A DNA stretch of 22,646 bases from UBA1367 sp040268355 (GTDB lineage Bacteria; Actinomycetota; Coriobacteriia; Coriobacteriales; Atopobiaceae): NCBI GenBank assembly GCA_040268355.1, contig JAWRIT010000014.1:1-22646 (forward strand). The letters run 5' to 3'. Positions 12,412 to 20,094 of the stretch are shown here, piece by piece. How positions within the stretch are numbered: position 1 is the first letter of the stretch; each line of letters opens with the position of its first letter. The position numbers and the translations under genes are program-made. The notes under the pieces were generated by a model. That model saw nothing but the letters and a program-made list of their open reading frames with translations, did no database searches and was not told the DNA's origin.

Positions 12412-13029
12412 CTAGCGCTCGAGATGGGCCCGGATTCGATCGCTCAGCAGCTCGAGCGCCACCAGGTTCTGCCCGCCGGTGGGAATGATGATGTCGGCGA
12501 GCTTCTTGGACGGTTCCACGAATGCCTCATGCATAGGCTTCACGGTGGCCAGGTACTGCGCGATGATGCCCTCCAGGCTGCGACCGCGCTCGTTCACGTC
12601 GCGCAGAATGCGGCGTAGGATGCGCACGTCGGCGTCGCAGTCCACATAGACCTTCACGTCCATCTGCTCGCGCAGCCCCTGATGCACGAAGATCGTGATG
12701 CCCTCCACGATGATGACGGGGGAGGGGGTGATGGTGGTGGTGCGGCTGGTGCGATCATAGGCCGCGAAGTCATACACCGGCACCTCGACCTGCTCGCCAC
12801 GCCGCAGCGCCGCGAGGTGCTCCACCAAAAGGTCGGTCTCATAGGCGTCGGGGTGGTCGTAGTTGAGCAGGGTGCGCTCCTCGAAGCTCATCTCGTGGTG
12901 CGCGTGATAGTAGTTGTCATGCGTGATCACGGTGATGGCGTCTCCCAGGCGACGGGAGAGCTGGTCGGTGATGGTGGTCTTGCCGCTTCCAGTGCCGCCT
13001 GCGATACCAACGACCATGACGTCATCCAT
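12412..13029 (-). CDS. udk: Uridine kinase
   Basis: A 205-residue nucleoside kinase that phosphorylates uridine (and usually cytidine) to the monophosphate in pyrimidine salvage. Walker A is GGTGSGKTT (residues 11-19). HDNYYHAHHEMSFEERTLLNYDHPDA-type sequence marks the nucleoside site; the conserved EGITIF strand, the RILRRILRDVNERGRS lid helix and the VEPSKKLADIIIP segment are all present. The start at 13029 gives the standard N terminus MDDVMVVGIAGG; an upstream in-frame ATG at 13161 would add 44 residues without family support. AAGGGGG precedes the ATG. It is the only minus-strand gene, convergent with the str operon and divergent from the MFS gene. Confidence 0.95.
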   Translation of the reverse strand: MDDVMVVGIAGGTGSGKTTITDQLSRRLGDAITVITHDNYYHAHHEMSFEERTLLNYDHPDAYETDLLVEHLAALRRGEQVEVPVYDFAAYDRTSRTTTITPSPVIIVEGITIFVHQGLREQMDVKVYVDCDADVRILRRILRDVNERGRSLEGIIAQYLATVKPMHEAFVEPSKKLADIIIPTGGQNLVALELLSDRIRAHLER

Positions 13030-13082
13030 GGGACCCCCTTCGCCACATGCGCCCGTACCCCCATTGTGCCGCAACGAAAACC

Positions 13083-13096
13083 TTCCCCATGGGGAA
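13083..13096. promoter_or_regulatory. 14-bp perfect palindrome between udk and the MFS gene
   Basis: TTCCCCATGGGGAA is a perfect palindrome in the 146-bp divergent intergenic region, 54 bases from the udk start and 80 from the MFS start. It could be an operator for either gene. No adjacent regulator gene identifies the binding protein. Confidence 0.4.
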
Positions 13097-13135
13097 ACTG
13101 CCGACCGGTTCACGGCGTCTGGCAGCGGCTCGCTG

Positions 13136-13144
13136 TGCTTAAAT
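13136..13144 (+). promoter_or_regulatory. Possible extended -10 promoter of the MFS gene
   Basis: TGCTTAAAT (13136-13144) matches an extended -10 pattern, with the only AT-rich hexamer near the gene. No good -35 is present. Predicted start near 13151 leaves a leader of about 25 bases with GAGGGGA as Shine-Dalgarno. Confidence 0.35.
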
Positions 13145-13175
13145 GGATGCCTAGGCGACAACCGAGGGGATTCCT

Positions 13176-14408
13176 ATGAACATACCGGGCAGGCACCTGG
13201 CGGTGCTGGTGGGAATGTGCGGCCTTCTGGCATCTTGCGTGGGACTCGTCACTAACCTGGCGGGTCTCTTCATTACGCCGGTAGCGGACGAGTTTGGCAT
13301 CCTCACGGGCGCGTCGAGCCTCATGTTGACCATCTGCAACGTGGCGTTCGCCATCGGCGGGCTCTTGGTCCCGCGGCTCATGCGCGAGGGGCGGCTCAAC
13401 CTGATGCTTGCCATCGGGACGGTCCTGCTGGCGGGCGGCACCGCCCTGCTGTCGATCTGCACCGACATCTTTGCCATGTACCTGCTCTGCGTCATCCGCG
13501 GTCTTGCCGCCGGCATGATGGGCTTCGTGTTCGCCACCACGGTGCTCAACCAATGGTTCGAGTCGGGCATCGGCCTGGCGACGAGCATCGCCATGTGTTG
13601 TACCGGCCTCACCGGGGCCGCGTTCTCCCCGCTGGTGGGTGACGTGGTGAGCGGGATGGGATGGCGCGCCGGCTACCTGCTGCTGGCCGCGCTCACGGTG
13701 GCCTTCAACCTGCCGGCCATCCTCTTCCTTCCCTCACTCGATCCGCGCGTGTCGGGGTACCTGCCCTTGGGTGCCAGCGAGGGTGCGGACGTGGAGGAGA
13801 GTCCCGAGCACGAGACTGAGTCCGAGGAGGACGAGCCGGTACGGGAGGTCGTTCCGCTCATACTGATGGCGGTCTTCCTCTACAGCGTCTTCGTCTCGGC
13901 CTCGACGGCCCTTCCGCAGCATTTTCCCGGCATGGCCAAGCTGTATGGCCACGCGGCGACAGGTGCCACCATGCTCTCGTTCTGCATGGTGGTGAACTCG
14001 GCGGGGAAGATCGTCTATGGGACGCTGTGCGATCGCATTGGCAACCGCCGGTCCCTGCTGATCTACGCAGCCGTGGTGTTCACCTCCCTTCTCATGCTGC
14101 TGATGCTGCACACCCCTCGGGCACTTGTGGCGGCCGCCGCGATGTATGGCCTGTGCTATCCGCTGGGCACGGTCTCCATCACCATGCTCACGCGCGATGC
14201 CTTTGGGCGGCAGAACTACGGCAGGACTTATCCGATCATCGGCATGGGCGGCAGCATCGCCAACGCCGTGTTCTCGTCGGTGGTGGGCTACCTGTACGAC
14301 TTCTCTGGCGGGTATGCCTCTCCGATCGTGATGATGGCCGTCCTTATGGCAACGGCGGCGGTGATCTCCGTCTTCGTCTACGCTCGGACAGCTGCCCGCA
14401 CCGCCTAA
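13176..14408 (+). CDS. Major facilitator superfamily transporter
   Basis: A 410-residue inner-membrane protein with about twelve hydrophobic segments in two halves, separated by an acidic cytoplasmic loop near residues 200-225 (rich in Glu and Asp: EESPEHETESEEDEP). The layout and motifs such as GKIVYGTLCDRIGNRRS (loop 8-9; G-x-x-x-D-R-x-G-x-R-R pattern) fit MFS, with a general resemblance to the oxalate/formate-antiporter-like and monocarboxylate-type branch. The substrate cannot be deduced. The start at 13176 has GAGGGGA at 13164-13170. It is followed by a short hairpin at 14416-14437 and is probably monocistronic. No partner gene indicates what it carries. Confidence 0.88.
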   Translation: MNIPGRHLAVLVGMCGLLASCVGLVTNLAGLFITPVADEFGILTGASSLMLTICNVAFAIGGLLVPRLMREGRLNLMLAIGTVLLAGGTALLSICTDIFAMYLLCVIRGLAAGMMGFVFATTVLNQWFESGIGLATSIAMCCTGLTGAAFSPLVGDVVSGMGWRAGYLLLAALTVAFNLPAILFLPSLDPRVSGYLPLGASEGADVEESPEHETESEEDEPVREVVPLILMAVFLYSVFVSASTALPQHFPGMAKLYGHAATGATMLSFCMVVNSAGKIVYGTLCDRIGNRRSLLIYAAVVFTSLLMLLMLHTPRALVAAAAMYGLCYPLGTVSITMLTRDAFGRQNYGRTYPIIGMGGSIANAVFSSVVGYLYDFSGGYASPIVMMAVLMATAAVISVFVYARTAARTA

Positions 14409-14415
14409 CCCAATC

Positions 14416-14437
14416 CGTGCCGCAGCCACCCGGCACG
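14416..14437 (+). terminator. Hairpin after the MFS gene
   Basis: CGTGCCG (14416-14422) pairs with CGGCACG (14431-14437), a 7-bp stem with an 8-base loop, seven bases after the stop. There is no T-run. Probable weak terminator. Confidence 0.45.
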
Positions 14438-14475
14438 AGATGCACGTAGGGACGGAGACGAGGGGCGCGCACGAC

Positions 14476-14488
14476 GGGCGTGACGCCC
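14476..14488. promoter_or_regulatory. Short palindrome upstream of the ABC exporter genes
   Basis: GGGCGT-G-ACGCCC is a perfect inverted repeat with one central base, 81 bases before the first ABC gene. It may be an operator for the exporter, but no regulator gene is adjacent and the promoter itself is not clear; CATATG at 14515-14520 is the only AT-rich -10-like patch. Confidence 0.25.
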
Positions 14489-14568
14489 AGATGGGGCTGG
14501 ACGACGGCTCGTGTCATATGGTGGGGACCATGCTCTGGGGGAGCTCGATGCAAGTCGGAGGAGGGCCG

Positions 14569-16386
14569 ATGGACATCATTGGCAAGCTCTTGAGAAACCT
14601 TGGGGAGTATCGGCGGCAGGCGCTGCTCGCGCCGGTGTTCACCGTTGCGGCCGTGGGTCTCGAGGTGCTCATTCCCTACGTCATGGCGCTGCTCATCGAC
14701 GAGGGCATCGTCGTGGGGGACTTGGGCCAGGTGCTCAAATGGGGCGTCGTCATGCTGGGCTGTGCGCTGCTCGCCCTGCTGGTGGGTGCGAGCTCGGGCG
14801 TCTTTGGCTCGGAGGCGGCGACTGGCCTTGCGGCCAACCTGCGCGACGCCCTGTTCGAGAAGGTGCAGACCTACTCGTTTGGCAACATCGACAAATTCAG
14901 CACGGCGGGTCTGGTCACGCGCATGACGACCGACGTCACCAACGTGCAGAACGCCTTCCAGATGGCGCTCATCATCGCCACGCGCGCCCCCATCACCCTG
15001 GTCGCCTCGCTGGTCATGTGCGTGCTGATCAGCCCCAGCCTCTCGACCATCTTCTTTGTGGCCATGGTGGTGCTGGGCCTGGCGCTGTTTGGCATCATGA
15101 CGCGCACCTTGCCGCTGTTCAGCCAGGTCTTCCAACGCTACGACGCGCTCAACGCCAGCGTGCAGGAGAACGTCACGGCCATCCGGGTGGTCAAGGCCTT
15201 CGTGCGCGAAGACCACGAGCGCGAGAAGTTCGCCCGTTCCGCCAACGAGGTCCACGACCTGTTCGTGCGCGCCGAGCGCCTGCTGGCCTGGAACAACCCG
15301 GTCATGATGACGGCCATCTACGGCTGCATCATCGCGCTCAGCTGGTTCGGCACGCACTCCATCCTGGCGGGCGAGATCACGACCGGAGAGCTCACCAGCC
15401 TGCTTGGCTACGTGATGAGCATCCTCATGAGCCTCATGATGCTCACCATGATCTTCGTCATGCTCTCCATGAGCGCAGCGAGCGGCCAGCGCATCGTCGA
15501 GGTACTGGAGGAGCGGCCCGACATCGTGAGTCCGGACGACGCGCTCACGGAGGTGACCGACGGCTCGATCGACTTTGAGAACGTCACCTTCAGCTACCGG
15601 AGCGGCACGGGCGAGGCCACGCTCGAGAACATCGACCTCTCCATTCGCTCGGGCGAGACCATCGGCATCCTGGGCGGGACCGGATCGGGCAAGTCGACGC
15701 TGGTGAGTCTGATCAGCCGCCTGTACGACGTGGACGCGGGCGTGGTGCGCGTGGGTGGCCACGACGTGCGGTCCTATGACACCGAGGTCCTGCGCGACGC
15801 GGTGGCGGTGGTGCTGCAGCAGAACACGCTCTTCTCGGGAACCATCCTGGAGAACCTGCGGTGGGGCGACGCCGACGCCACGCTCGAGGAGTGCCGCGCG
15901 GCCTGCCACGCCGCGGCGGCCGACGAGTTCATCGACCGCTTTCCCAACGGGTACGACACGCAGATCGAGCAAGGAGGCACCAACGTCTCGGGCGGGCAGC
16001 GCCAGCGTCTGTGCATCGCCCGTGCGCTGCTCAAGCGCCCGCGCGTGCTCGTTCTGGACGACTCGACGAGCGCCGTCGACACGGCCACCGACGCCGCCAT
16101 CCAACGGGCCTTTGCCGAGCGGATCCCCGACACCACCAAGCTCATCATCTCGCAGCGCGTGAGCAGCTTTGCCGCGTGCGACCGCATTCTGGTCCTGGAC
16201 GCGGGGTGCGTGGCCGCCTTTGCCTCCGAAGATGAGCTGCTGCAAACCAGCCCCATCTACCGCGAGGTCTATGAGGTGCAGAACCGCGTGGGCAGCGGGG
16301 CCGACTTCGACCGGCAGCAGGACGTGGTGTCCGACCCGCTGTCGCAGCGCAACGACCCGGCATTCGCGCACGAGCTGGAGCGCTGA
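14569..16386 (+). CDS. Heterodimeric ABC exporter, subunit with degenerate ATPase site
   Basis: A 605-residue half-transporter: six-helix membrane domain (about 1-310) fused to an ABC ATPase (about 333-570). Walker A GGTGSGKST 369-377, Q-loop Q417, signature VSGGQ 473-477, Walker B VLVLD 493-497. The catalytic Glu after Walker B is Asp (D498) and the switch His is Gln (SQRVSS, Q529), so its own ATP site should hydrolyse poorly. This is the pattern of the degenerate partner in TM287/288-, LmrCD- or BmrCD-type exporters. The start at 14569 has GGAGGAGGG at 14557-14565; upstream in-frame ATGs lack family sequence. The second subunit follows after 40 bases. The transported substrate (drug, peptide or lipid) is unknown. 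Confidence 0.94.
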   Translation: MDIIGKLLRNLGEYRRQALLAPVFTVAAVGLEVLIPYVMALLIDEGIVVGDLGQVLKWGVVMLGCALLALLVGASSGVFGSEAATGLAANLRDALFEKVQTYSFGNIDKFSTAGLVTRMTTDVTNVQNAFQMALIIATRAPITLVASLVMCVLISPSLSTIFFVAMVVLGLALFGIMTRTLPLFSQVFQRYDALNASVQENVTAIRVVKAFVREDHEREKFARSANEVHDLFVRAERLLAWNNPVMMTAIYGCIIALSWFGTHSILAGEITTGELTSLLGYVMSILMSLMMLTMIFVMLSMSAASGQRIVEVLEERPDIVSPDDALTEVTDGSIDFENVTFSYRSGTGEATLENIDLSIRSGETIGILGGTGSGKSTLVSLISRLYDVDAGVVRVGGHDVRSYDTEVLRDAVAVVLQQNTLFSGTILENLRWGDADATLEECRAACHAAAADEFIDRFPNGYDTQIEQGGTNVSGGQRQRLCIARALLKRPRVLVLDDSTSAVDTATDAAIQRAFAERIPDTTKLIISQRVSSFAACDRILVLDAGCVAAFASEDELLQTSPIYREVYEVQNRVGSGADFDRQQDVVSDPLSQRNDPAFAHELER

Positions 16387-16426
16387 GGCGACAAACGAGC
16401 GCATCGGAGAGGAACGGTGAGCACGT

Positions 16427-18343
16427 ATGGCACAGGCACACGGCAACCCGCGCGGGCCACGCGGCATGTCATTCAAGGTGGATCGGGAGGCCCTGCGCCC
16501 GGTCGCGGCGATCTTCGGTCTGGCCTGGAGGAACTACCGGCTGCGGTTCTGCCTGGTCATCGCCTGCATTCTGGCCAGCGCATGGGCGACGCTGCAATCG
16601 ACGCTCTTCACCCAGTCGCTTATCGACGACTACATCATGCCGATGCTGGCGTCGGGCAGCACCGACTACGGTCCGCTGGCAGCGGCAATCGGCCGGCTGC
16701 TGGTCGTGTCGCTCGTGGGCGTGGTGGCAGCCTACCTCAACAACCGCACGATGGTCTCGATCTCCCAGGGCACCCTGCGCGACCTGCGCATCGACGTCTT
16801 TGGGCACATGGAGACCCTGCCCATCAGCTACTTTGACACCCACAGCCACGGCGACATCATGAGCGTGTACACCAACGACATCGACACGCTGCGTCAGCTC
16901 ATCAGCCAGACCATCCCGCAGTTCGTGAGCTCGGGGGCGACCATCATCATGACGTTCGTGTCCATGCTGGTGCTGTCGATGCCGCTCACGGTGGTGACCC
17001 TGGCCATGGTGGGGCTCATGCTCATGGCGGCGGGCCGCATCGGCGGTATGGCGGGAAAGCACTTCGCCGACCAGCAGCGGCGCTTGGGCGCGGTGAACGG
17101 CTTCATCGAGGAGACTATCCAGGGGGAGCGGGTCGTGAAGGTCTTCTGCCACGAGGCGCGCTCCATCGAGGAGTTCCACGAGCGCAACCACGCTCTGCGC
17201 GACTCGGCCATGCAGGCCAACCGCCTCTCGAACGTCCTGATGCCGGTAGTCATGAGCCTGGGCAACGTGAGCTACGTGCTCTGCGCCATCCTGGGCTCGG
17301 TCATCGCGGTCGGGATGGGGGCCATCTCGCTGGGCACGCTCGTGTCGTTCCTCTCGCTCAACCGCGGCTTCACCCAACCCATCACGCAGATCTCCCAGCA
17401 GCTCTCCGCCATCACGCAGGCCAGCGCCGGCGCCTCCCGCGTGCTCGAGCTGCTCGACGAGGCCAGCGAGACCGACGAGGGCTACGTGGAGCTGGTCAAC
17501 GTGCGCACCGACGAGAACGGACAGCTGGTGGAGGCGGACGAGCGCACGGGGAGCTGGGCGTGGAAGCACCCGCACAAGGCGAGCGGCACCACGACCTTCA
17601 TGCCCCAGATGGGCGAGCTGATGCTCGATGGCGTGGACTTTGGGTACACACCCGAGAAGCAGATCCTGCACGACGTGCGCCTCTACGCGCTGCCGGGCCA
17701 GAAGATCGCCTTTGTCGGGGCGACCGGCGCGGGCAAGACGACCATCACCAACCTCATCAACCGCTTCTACGACATCGACGATGGCAAGATCCGCTACGAC
17801 GGCATCAACATCAACAAGATTCGCAAGGCCGACCTGCGGCGGTCGCTGGGCATGGTGCTGCAGGATCCGCACCTGTTCACCGGCACCGTCATGGACAACA
17901 TCCGCTACGGGCGTCTTGACGCCACCGACGAGGAGTGCGTGCGTGCCGCCAAGCTGGTCTCTGCGGACGACTTCATCCGCCGCCTGCCTGACGGATACCA
18001 GACCAAGATCTCCGGGGACGGCGGCAACCTGTCTGCTGGACAGCGGCAGCTGCTCACCATCGCCCGCGCCGCCGTGGCCGACCCGCCCGCGCTCATCCTG
18101 GACGAGGCGACCAGCTCCATCGACACCCGTACCGAGCAGCTCGTGCAGCAGGGCATGGACGCCCTCATGCGAGGCCGCACCACCTTCGTGATCGCCCACC
18201 GGCTCTCTACCGTCCGCGACGCCGACACGATCATCGTCCTCGAGCAGGGCAGGATCCTGGAGCGGGGCACGCACGACGAGCTGCTTGCCGCAGGGGGCAA
18301 GTACTACCAGCTCTACACGGGCAACCAGATCGAGAACGAGTAG
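16427..18343 (+). CDS. Heterodimeric ABC exporter, catalytic subunit
   Basis: A 638-residue half-transporter paired with the preceding gene. The membrane domain spans about residues 25-340. The ATPase has Walker A GATGAGKTT 431-439, Q-loop Q479, Walker B ending LILDE with catalytic E560, and switch H591 (IAHRLST), so its site is intact. Its signature is LSAGQ (535-539) instead of LSGGQ, and this pairs with the partner's degenerate site, while the partner's intact VSGGQ completes the active site here. About 35 extra residues (near 350-385) separate the membrane and ATPase domains. ATG 16427 was kept, with GGTGA six bases upstream and GGAGAGGA at 16406-16413; ATG 16466 (MSFKVD) is an alternative start. 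Confidence 0.94.
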   Translation: MAQAHGNPRGPRGMSFKVDREALRPVAAIFGLAWRNYRLRFCLVIACILASAWATLQSTLFTQSLIDDYIMPMLASGSTDYGPLAAAIGRLLVVSLVGVVAAYLNNRTMVSISQGTLRDLRIDVFGHMETLPISYFDTHSHGDIMSVYTNDIDTLRQLISQTIPQFVSSGATIIMTFVSMLVLSMPLTVVTLAMVGLMLMAAGRIGGMAGKHFADQQRRLGAVNGFIEETIQGERVVKVFCHEARSIEEFHERNHALRDSAMQANRLSNVLMPVVMSLGNVSYVLCAILGSVIAVGMGAISLGTLVSFLSLNRGFTQPITQISQQLSAITQASAGASRVLELLDEASETDEGYVELVNVRTDENGQLVEADERTGSWAWKHPHKASGTTTFMPQMGELMLDGVDFGYTPEKQILHDVRLYALPGQKIAFVGATGAGKTTITNLINRFYDIDDGKIRYDGININKIRKADLRRSLGMVLQDPHLFTGTVMDNIRYGRLDATDEECVRAAKLVSADDFIRRLPDGYQTKISGDGGNLSAGQRQLLTIARAAVADPPALILDEATSSIDTRTEQLVQQGMDALMRGRTTFVIAHRLSTVRDADTIIVLEQGRILERGTHDELLAAGGKYYQLYTGNQIENE

Positions 18344-18355
18344 TCATACGGGATC

Positions 18356-18385
18356 GCCCTGATGGCCCCATCGCGCCATCAGGGC
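18356..18385 (+). terminator. Strong hairpin between the ABC genes and the EIIB gene
   Basis: GCCCTGATGGC (18356-18366) pairs with GCCATCAGGGC (18375-18385): 11 perfect pairs with an 8-base loop, 12 bases after the ABC stop. ACAAGGAAG follows, with no T-run. Because the EIIB ATG is only 31 bases further, this is either a terminator with readthrough or an mRNA-processing or stability element. Confidence 0.6.
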
Positions 18386-18416
18386 ACAAGGAAGCGTGAG
18401 GAGAGGAGCGTCAGAC

Positions 18417-18869
18417 ATGCTGCGTATCGCAATCTGCTGTGGTGGTGGCTTCTCGTCGAGCACCATGGCCACACACCTCAACCGCCAGCTGGAGGAGAGC
18501 GCGTTCACAGACGAGGTCACCCTCGAGTTCATTCCCTTCTCCGCGCTGTGGGGCGCCTCGGCGGCCTTCAGCAGCGGACAGACACAGGAGCGCCAGGACG
18601 AGGTCGACGTGGCGCTGTGCTGTCCGCACCTCGAGTACCCGGCCAAGACGGCCGTCAAGGAGGGGCGCCTACGCATTCCCGTCTTCATCCTCCCCATGCG
18701 CCTCTATGGGCAGATCGACATCGAGGGCGTGGTCGAGGAGGCGCAGGACGTGCTGGAGCTCTGGCGTTCCGGTGCCCAGAACCCCATCACCTTCCCCGAC
18801 GAGCCTCGCTCGATGACGGCGACCCGCAACGTCTCGCATCGACGCTGGCTGGCGAGCCAGGGCGCATAG
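18417..18869 (+). CDS. PTS EIIB-like protein, lactose/cellobiose type, orphan
   Basis: A 150-residue cytoplasmic protein whose first 110 residues resemble EIIB of the lactose/cellobiose phosphotransferase family. CCGGGFSSST (residues 7-16) aligns with the C-x-x-G-x-S-T-S phosphocysteine loop, making C8 the likely phosphorylated residue. VDVALCCPHLEY and IPVFILPMRLYGQI match the later EIIB strands (compare VDVVLLGPQ and the xMxxYG loop). It is about 45 residues longer than typical EIIB, with a C-terminal tail (TFPDEPRSMTATRNVSHRRW). No EIIA or EIIC is nearby, so a sugar-transport role is unproven and a regulatory role is possible. GAGGAGAGGAG at 18398-18408 supports ATG 18417 over the GTG at 18396. 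Confidence 0.72.
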   Translation: MLRIAICCGGGFSSSTMATHLNRQLEESAFTDEVTLEFIPFSALWGASAAFSSGQTQERQDEVDVALCCPHLEYPAKTAVKEGRLRIPVFILPMRLYGQIDIEGVVEEAQDVLELWRSGAQNPITFPDEPRSMTATRNVSHRRWLASQGA

Positions 18870-18907
18870 GCATCCACGCTGCGCGAGTGGGCGCACCTGC
18901 GGAAAGC

Positions 18908-18940
18908 CCTTGAAGTTGGAGCACGCTCCAGCACTATCAT
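18908..18940 (+). promoter_or_regulatory. MerR-type promoter/operator of the DUF362 gene
   Basis: The -35 TTGAAG (18910-18915) and -10 TATCAT (18935-18940) are 19 bases apart, the overlong spacer typical of MerR-activated promoters. The spacer contains a perfect inverted repeat TGGAGC-AC-GCTCCA (18917-18930). It is 25/33 identical to the element before the nearby MerR gene. Predicted start is near 18947. Confidence 0.8.
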
Positions 18941-18973
18941 GGGACAAAACGCGTTTGACACAAGGAGGCTCTC

Positions 18974-19999
18974 ATGGCAATTCATGCTGTAACTGCGGGC
19001 ACCAACGGCGAGCGCTACGTTCCGGTGAGCGAGCGTGACGGTGCCGAGTCAACCGTCTTCTTTACCCGCGACCTCTCGATCGAAGGGCTGCGCACGGCCG
19101 TCGCCCAGGTGTCCGGTCACCTGGAGGGCAAGCTTGCCATCAAGCTCCACACCGGCGAGCAGCACGGCCCCAACATCATCCCGAGCGAGTGGGTGGCCTC
19201 GCTGGTCAAGCAGGACCTGCCCGAGGCGACCATCATCGAGACCAACACCTACTACGCAGGCGACCGCGACACCACCGAGAAGCACCTCGAGACCCTGAGG
19301 GTCAACGGCTGGACCTTCTGCCCCGTGGACATCACGGACGACGAGGGCTACGTGGAGTGGCCGGTCGAGGGCGGAAAGTGGTTCGACACCATGGCGATGG
19401 GCAGCCATCTTCCCGCCTACGACTCCATGCTGACGCTCACGCACTTCAAGGGTCACGCGATGGGCGGCTTTGGCGGCTCGAACAAGAACATCGGCATCGG
19501 GTGCGCCACCGGCAAGGAGGGCAAGAAGTGGATCCATGCCCAGACCTCGGACAACGGTAAGACCTGGGGTGGCCAGTGGAGCGTGGCCGACGAGGAGCTG
19601 ATGGAGAAGATCACCGAGTCCACCAAGGCCGCCATCGACCATTTTGGCGAGCGGGTAGTGTATGTCAACGTCATGCGCAACATGTCGGTCAGCTGCGACT
19701 GCGAGGGCACGGCTGCGCAGCCGGTCGTGACGCCCAACGTGGGCATCCTGGCATCCACCGACATCTGCGCCATCGACAGCGCCTGCGTCGATCTGGTGGT
19801 CGCCATGACTGACGCCGGCCTGGTGGACAACCATGATCTGGTGGAGCGCATGACCTCGCGCCATGGCTTCCGTCAGCTCGAGTACATGCACGAGCTGGGC
19901 ATGGGCAACTGGCGCTACCGTCTGCTCGATCTCGACAACGACAAGGCGGAGGTCAGTCTCGCCGACGCCGTCGCGCACGTGGTGCCGTTCGAGGGATAG
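18974..19999 (+). CDS. DUF362 domain protein lacking the ferredoxin module
   Basis: A 341-residue DUF362 protein. Recognisable family blocks are KLAIKLHTGEQHGPNIIP (53-70), THFKGHAMGGFGGSNKNIGIGCA (from 156) and the C-terminal block with SCDCEG (240-245), followed by VTPNVGILASTDICAIDSACVDLV. Many DUF362 proteins also carry a CxxCxxCxxxC dicluster ferredoxin segment; none is present here. The His, Cys and Asp conservation suggests metal or Fe-S binding, but the biochemical role of the family is not established and none is claimed. AAGGAGG at 18962-18968 is five bases before ATG. It has its own MerR-type promoter and ends in a strong hairpin, so it is probably a single-gene unit controlled by the MerR protein encoded next. 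Confidence 0.88.
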   Translation: MAIHAVTAGTNGERYVPVSERDGAESTVFFTRDLSIEGLRTAVAQVSGHLEGKLAIKLHTGEQHGPNIIPSEWVASLVKQDLPEATIIETNTYYAGDRDTTEKHLETLRVNGWTFCPVDITDDEGYVEWPVEGGKWFDTMAMGSHLPAYDSMLTLTHFKGHAMGGFGGSNKNIGIGCATGKEGKKWIHAQTSDNGKTWGGQWSVADEELMEKITESTKAAIDHFGERVVYVNVMRNMSVSCDCEGTAAQPVVTPNVGILASTDICAIDSACVDLVVAMTDAGLVDNHDLVERMTSRHGFRQLEYMHELGMGNWRYRLLDLDNDKAEVSLADAVAHVVPFEG

Positions 20000-20043
20000 A
20001 CGCCGAGCCACGCTGTCGAGCGATCGGCCATAGATGAAGGTGA

Positions 20044-20081
20044 GCGTGGGGTCGATGGGGCACGTCCCGTCGACCCCACGC
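20044..20081 (+). terminator. Very strong hairpin terminator after the DUF362 gene
   Basis: Bases 20044-20060 pair with 20065-20081: 17 pairs with two G-U, starting from a perfect 12-bp GCGTGGGGTCGA / TCGACCCCACGC, with a CACG loop. No T-run follows. It ends 13 bases before the MerR operator/promoter, insulating the regulator gene. Confidence 0.75.
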
Positions 20082-20094
20082 GCATGCATCATAT

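Noticed and set aside
13030..13161. 44-residue extension of uridine kinase
   Set aside because: It crosses the divergent promoter region and uridine kinases start just before the Walker A strand.
14440..14568. Longer start for the first ABC subunit
   Set aside because: The added 43 residues look like translated spacer DNA and contain the palindrome; ATG 14569 has GGAGGAGGG.
18955..18960. TTGACA just before the DUF362 gene
   Set aside because: It is followed at once by the Shine-Dalgarno and start codon, leaving no room for a -10 upstream of the gene.
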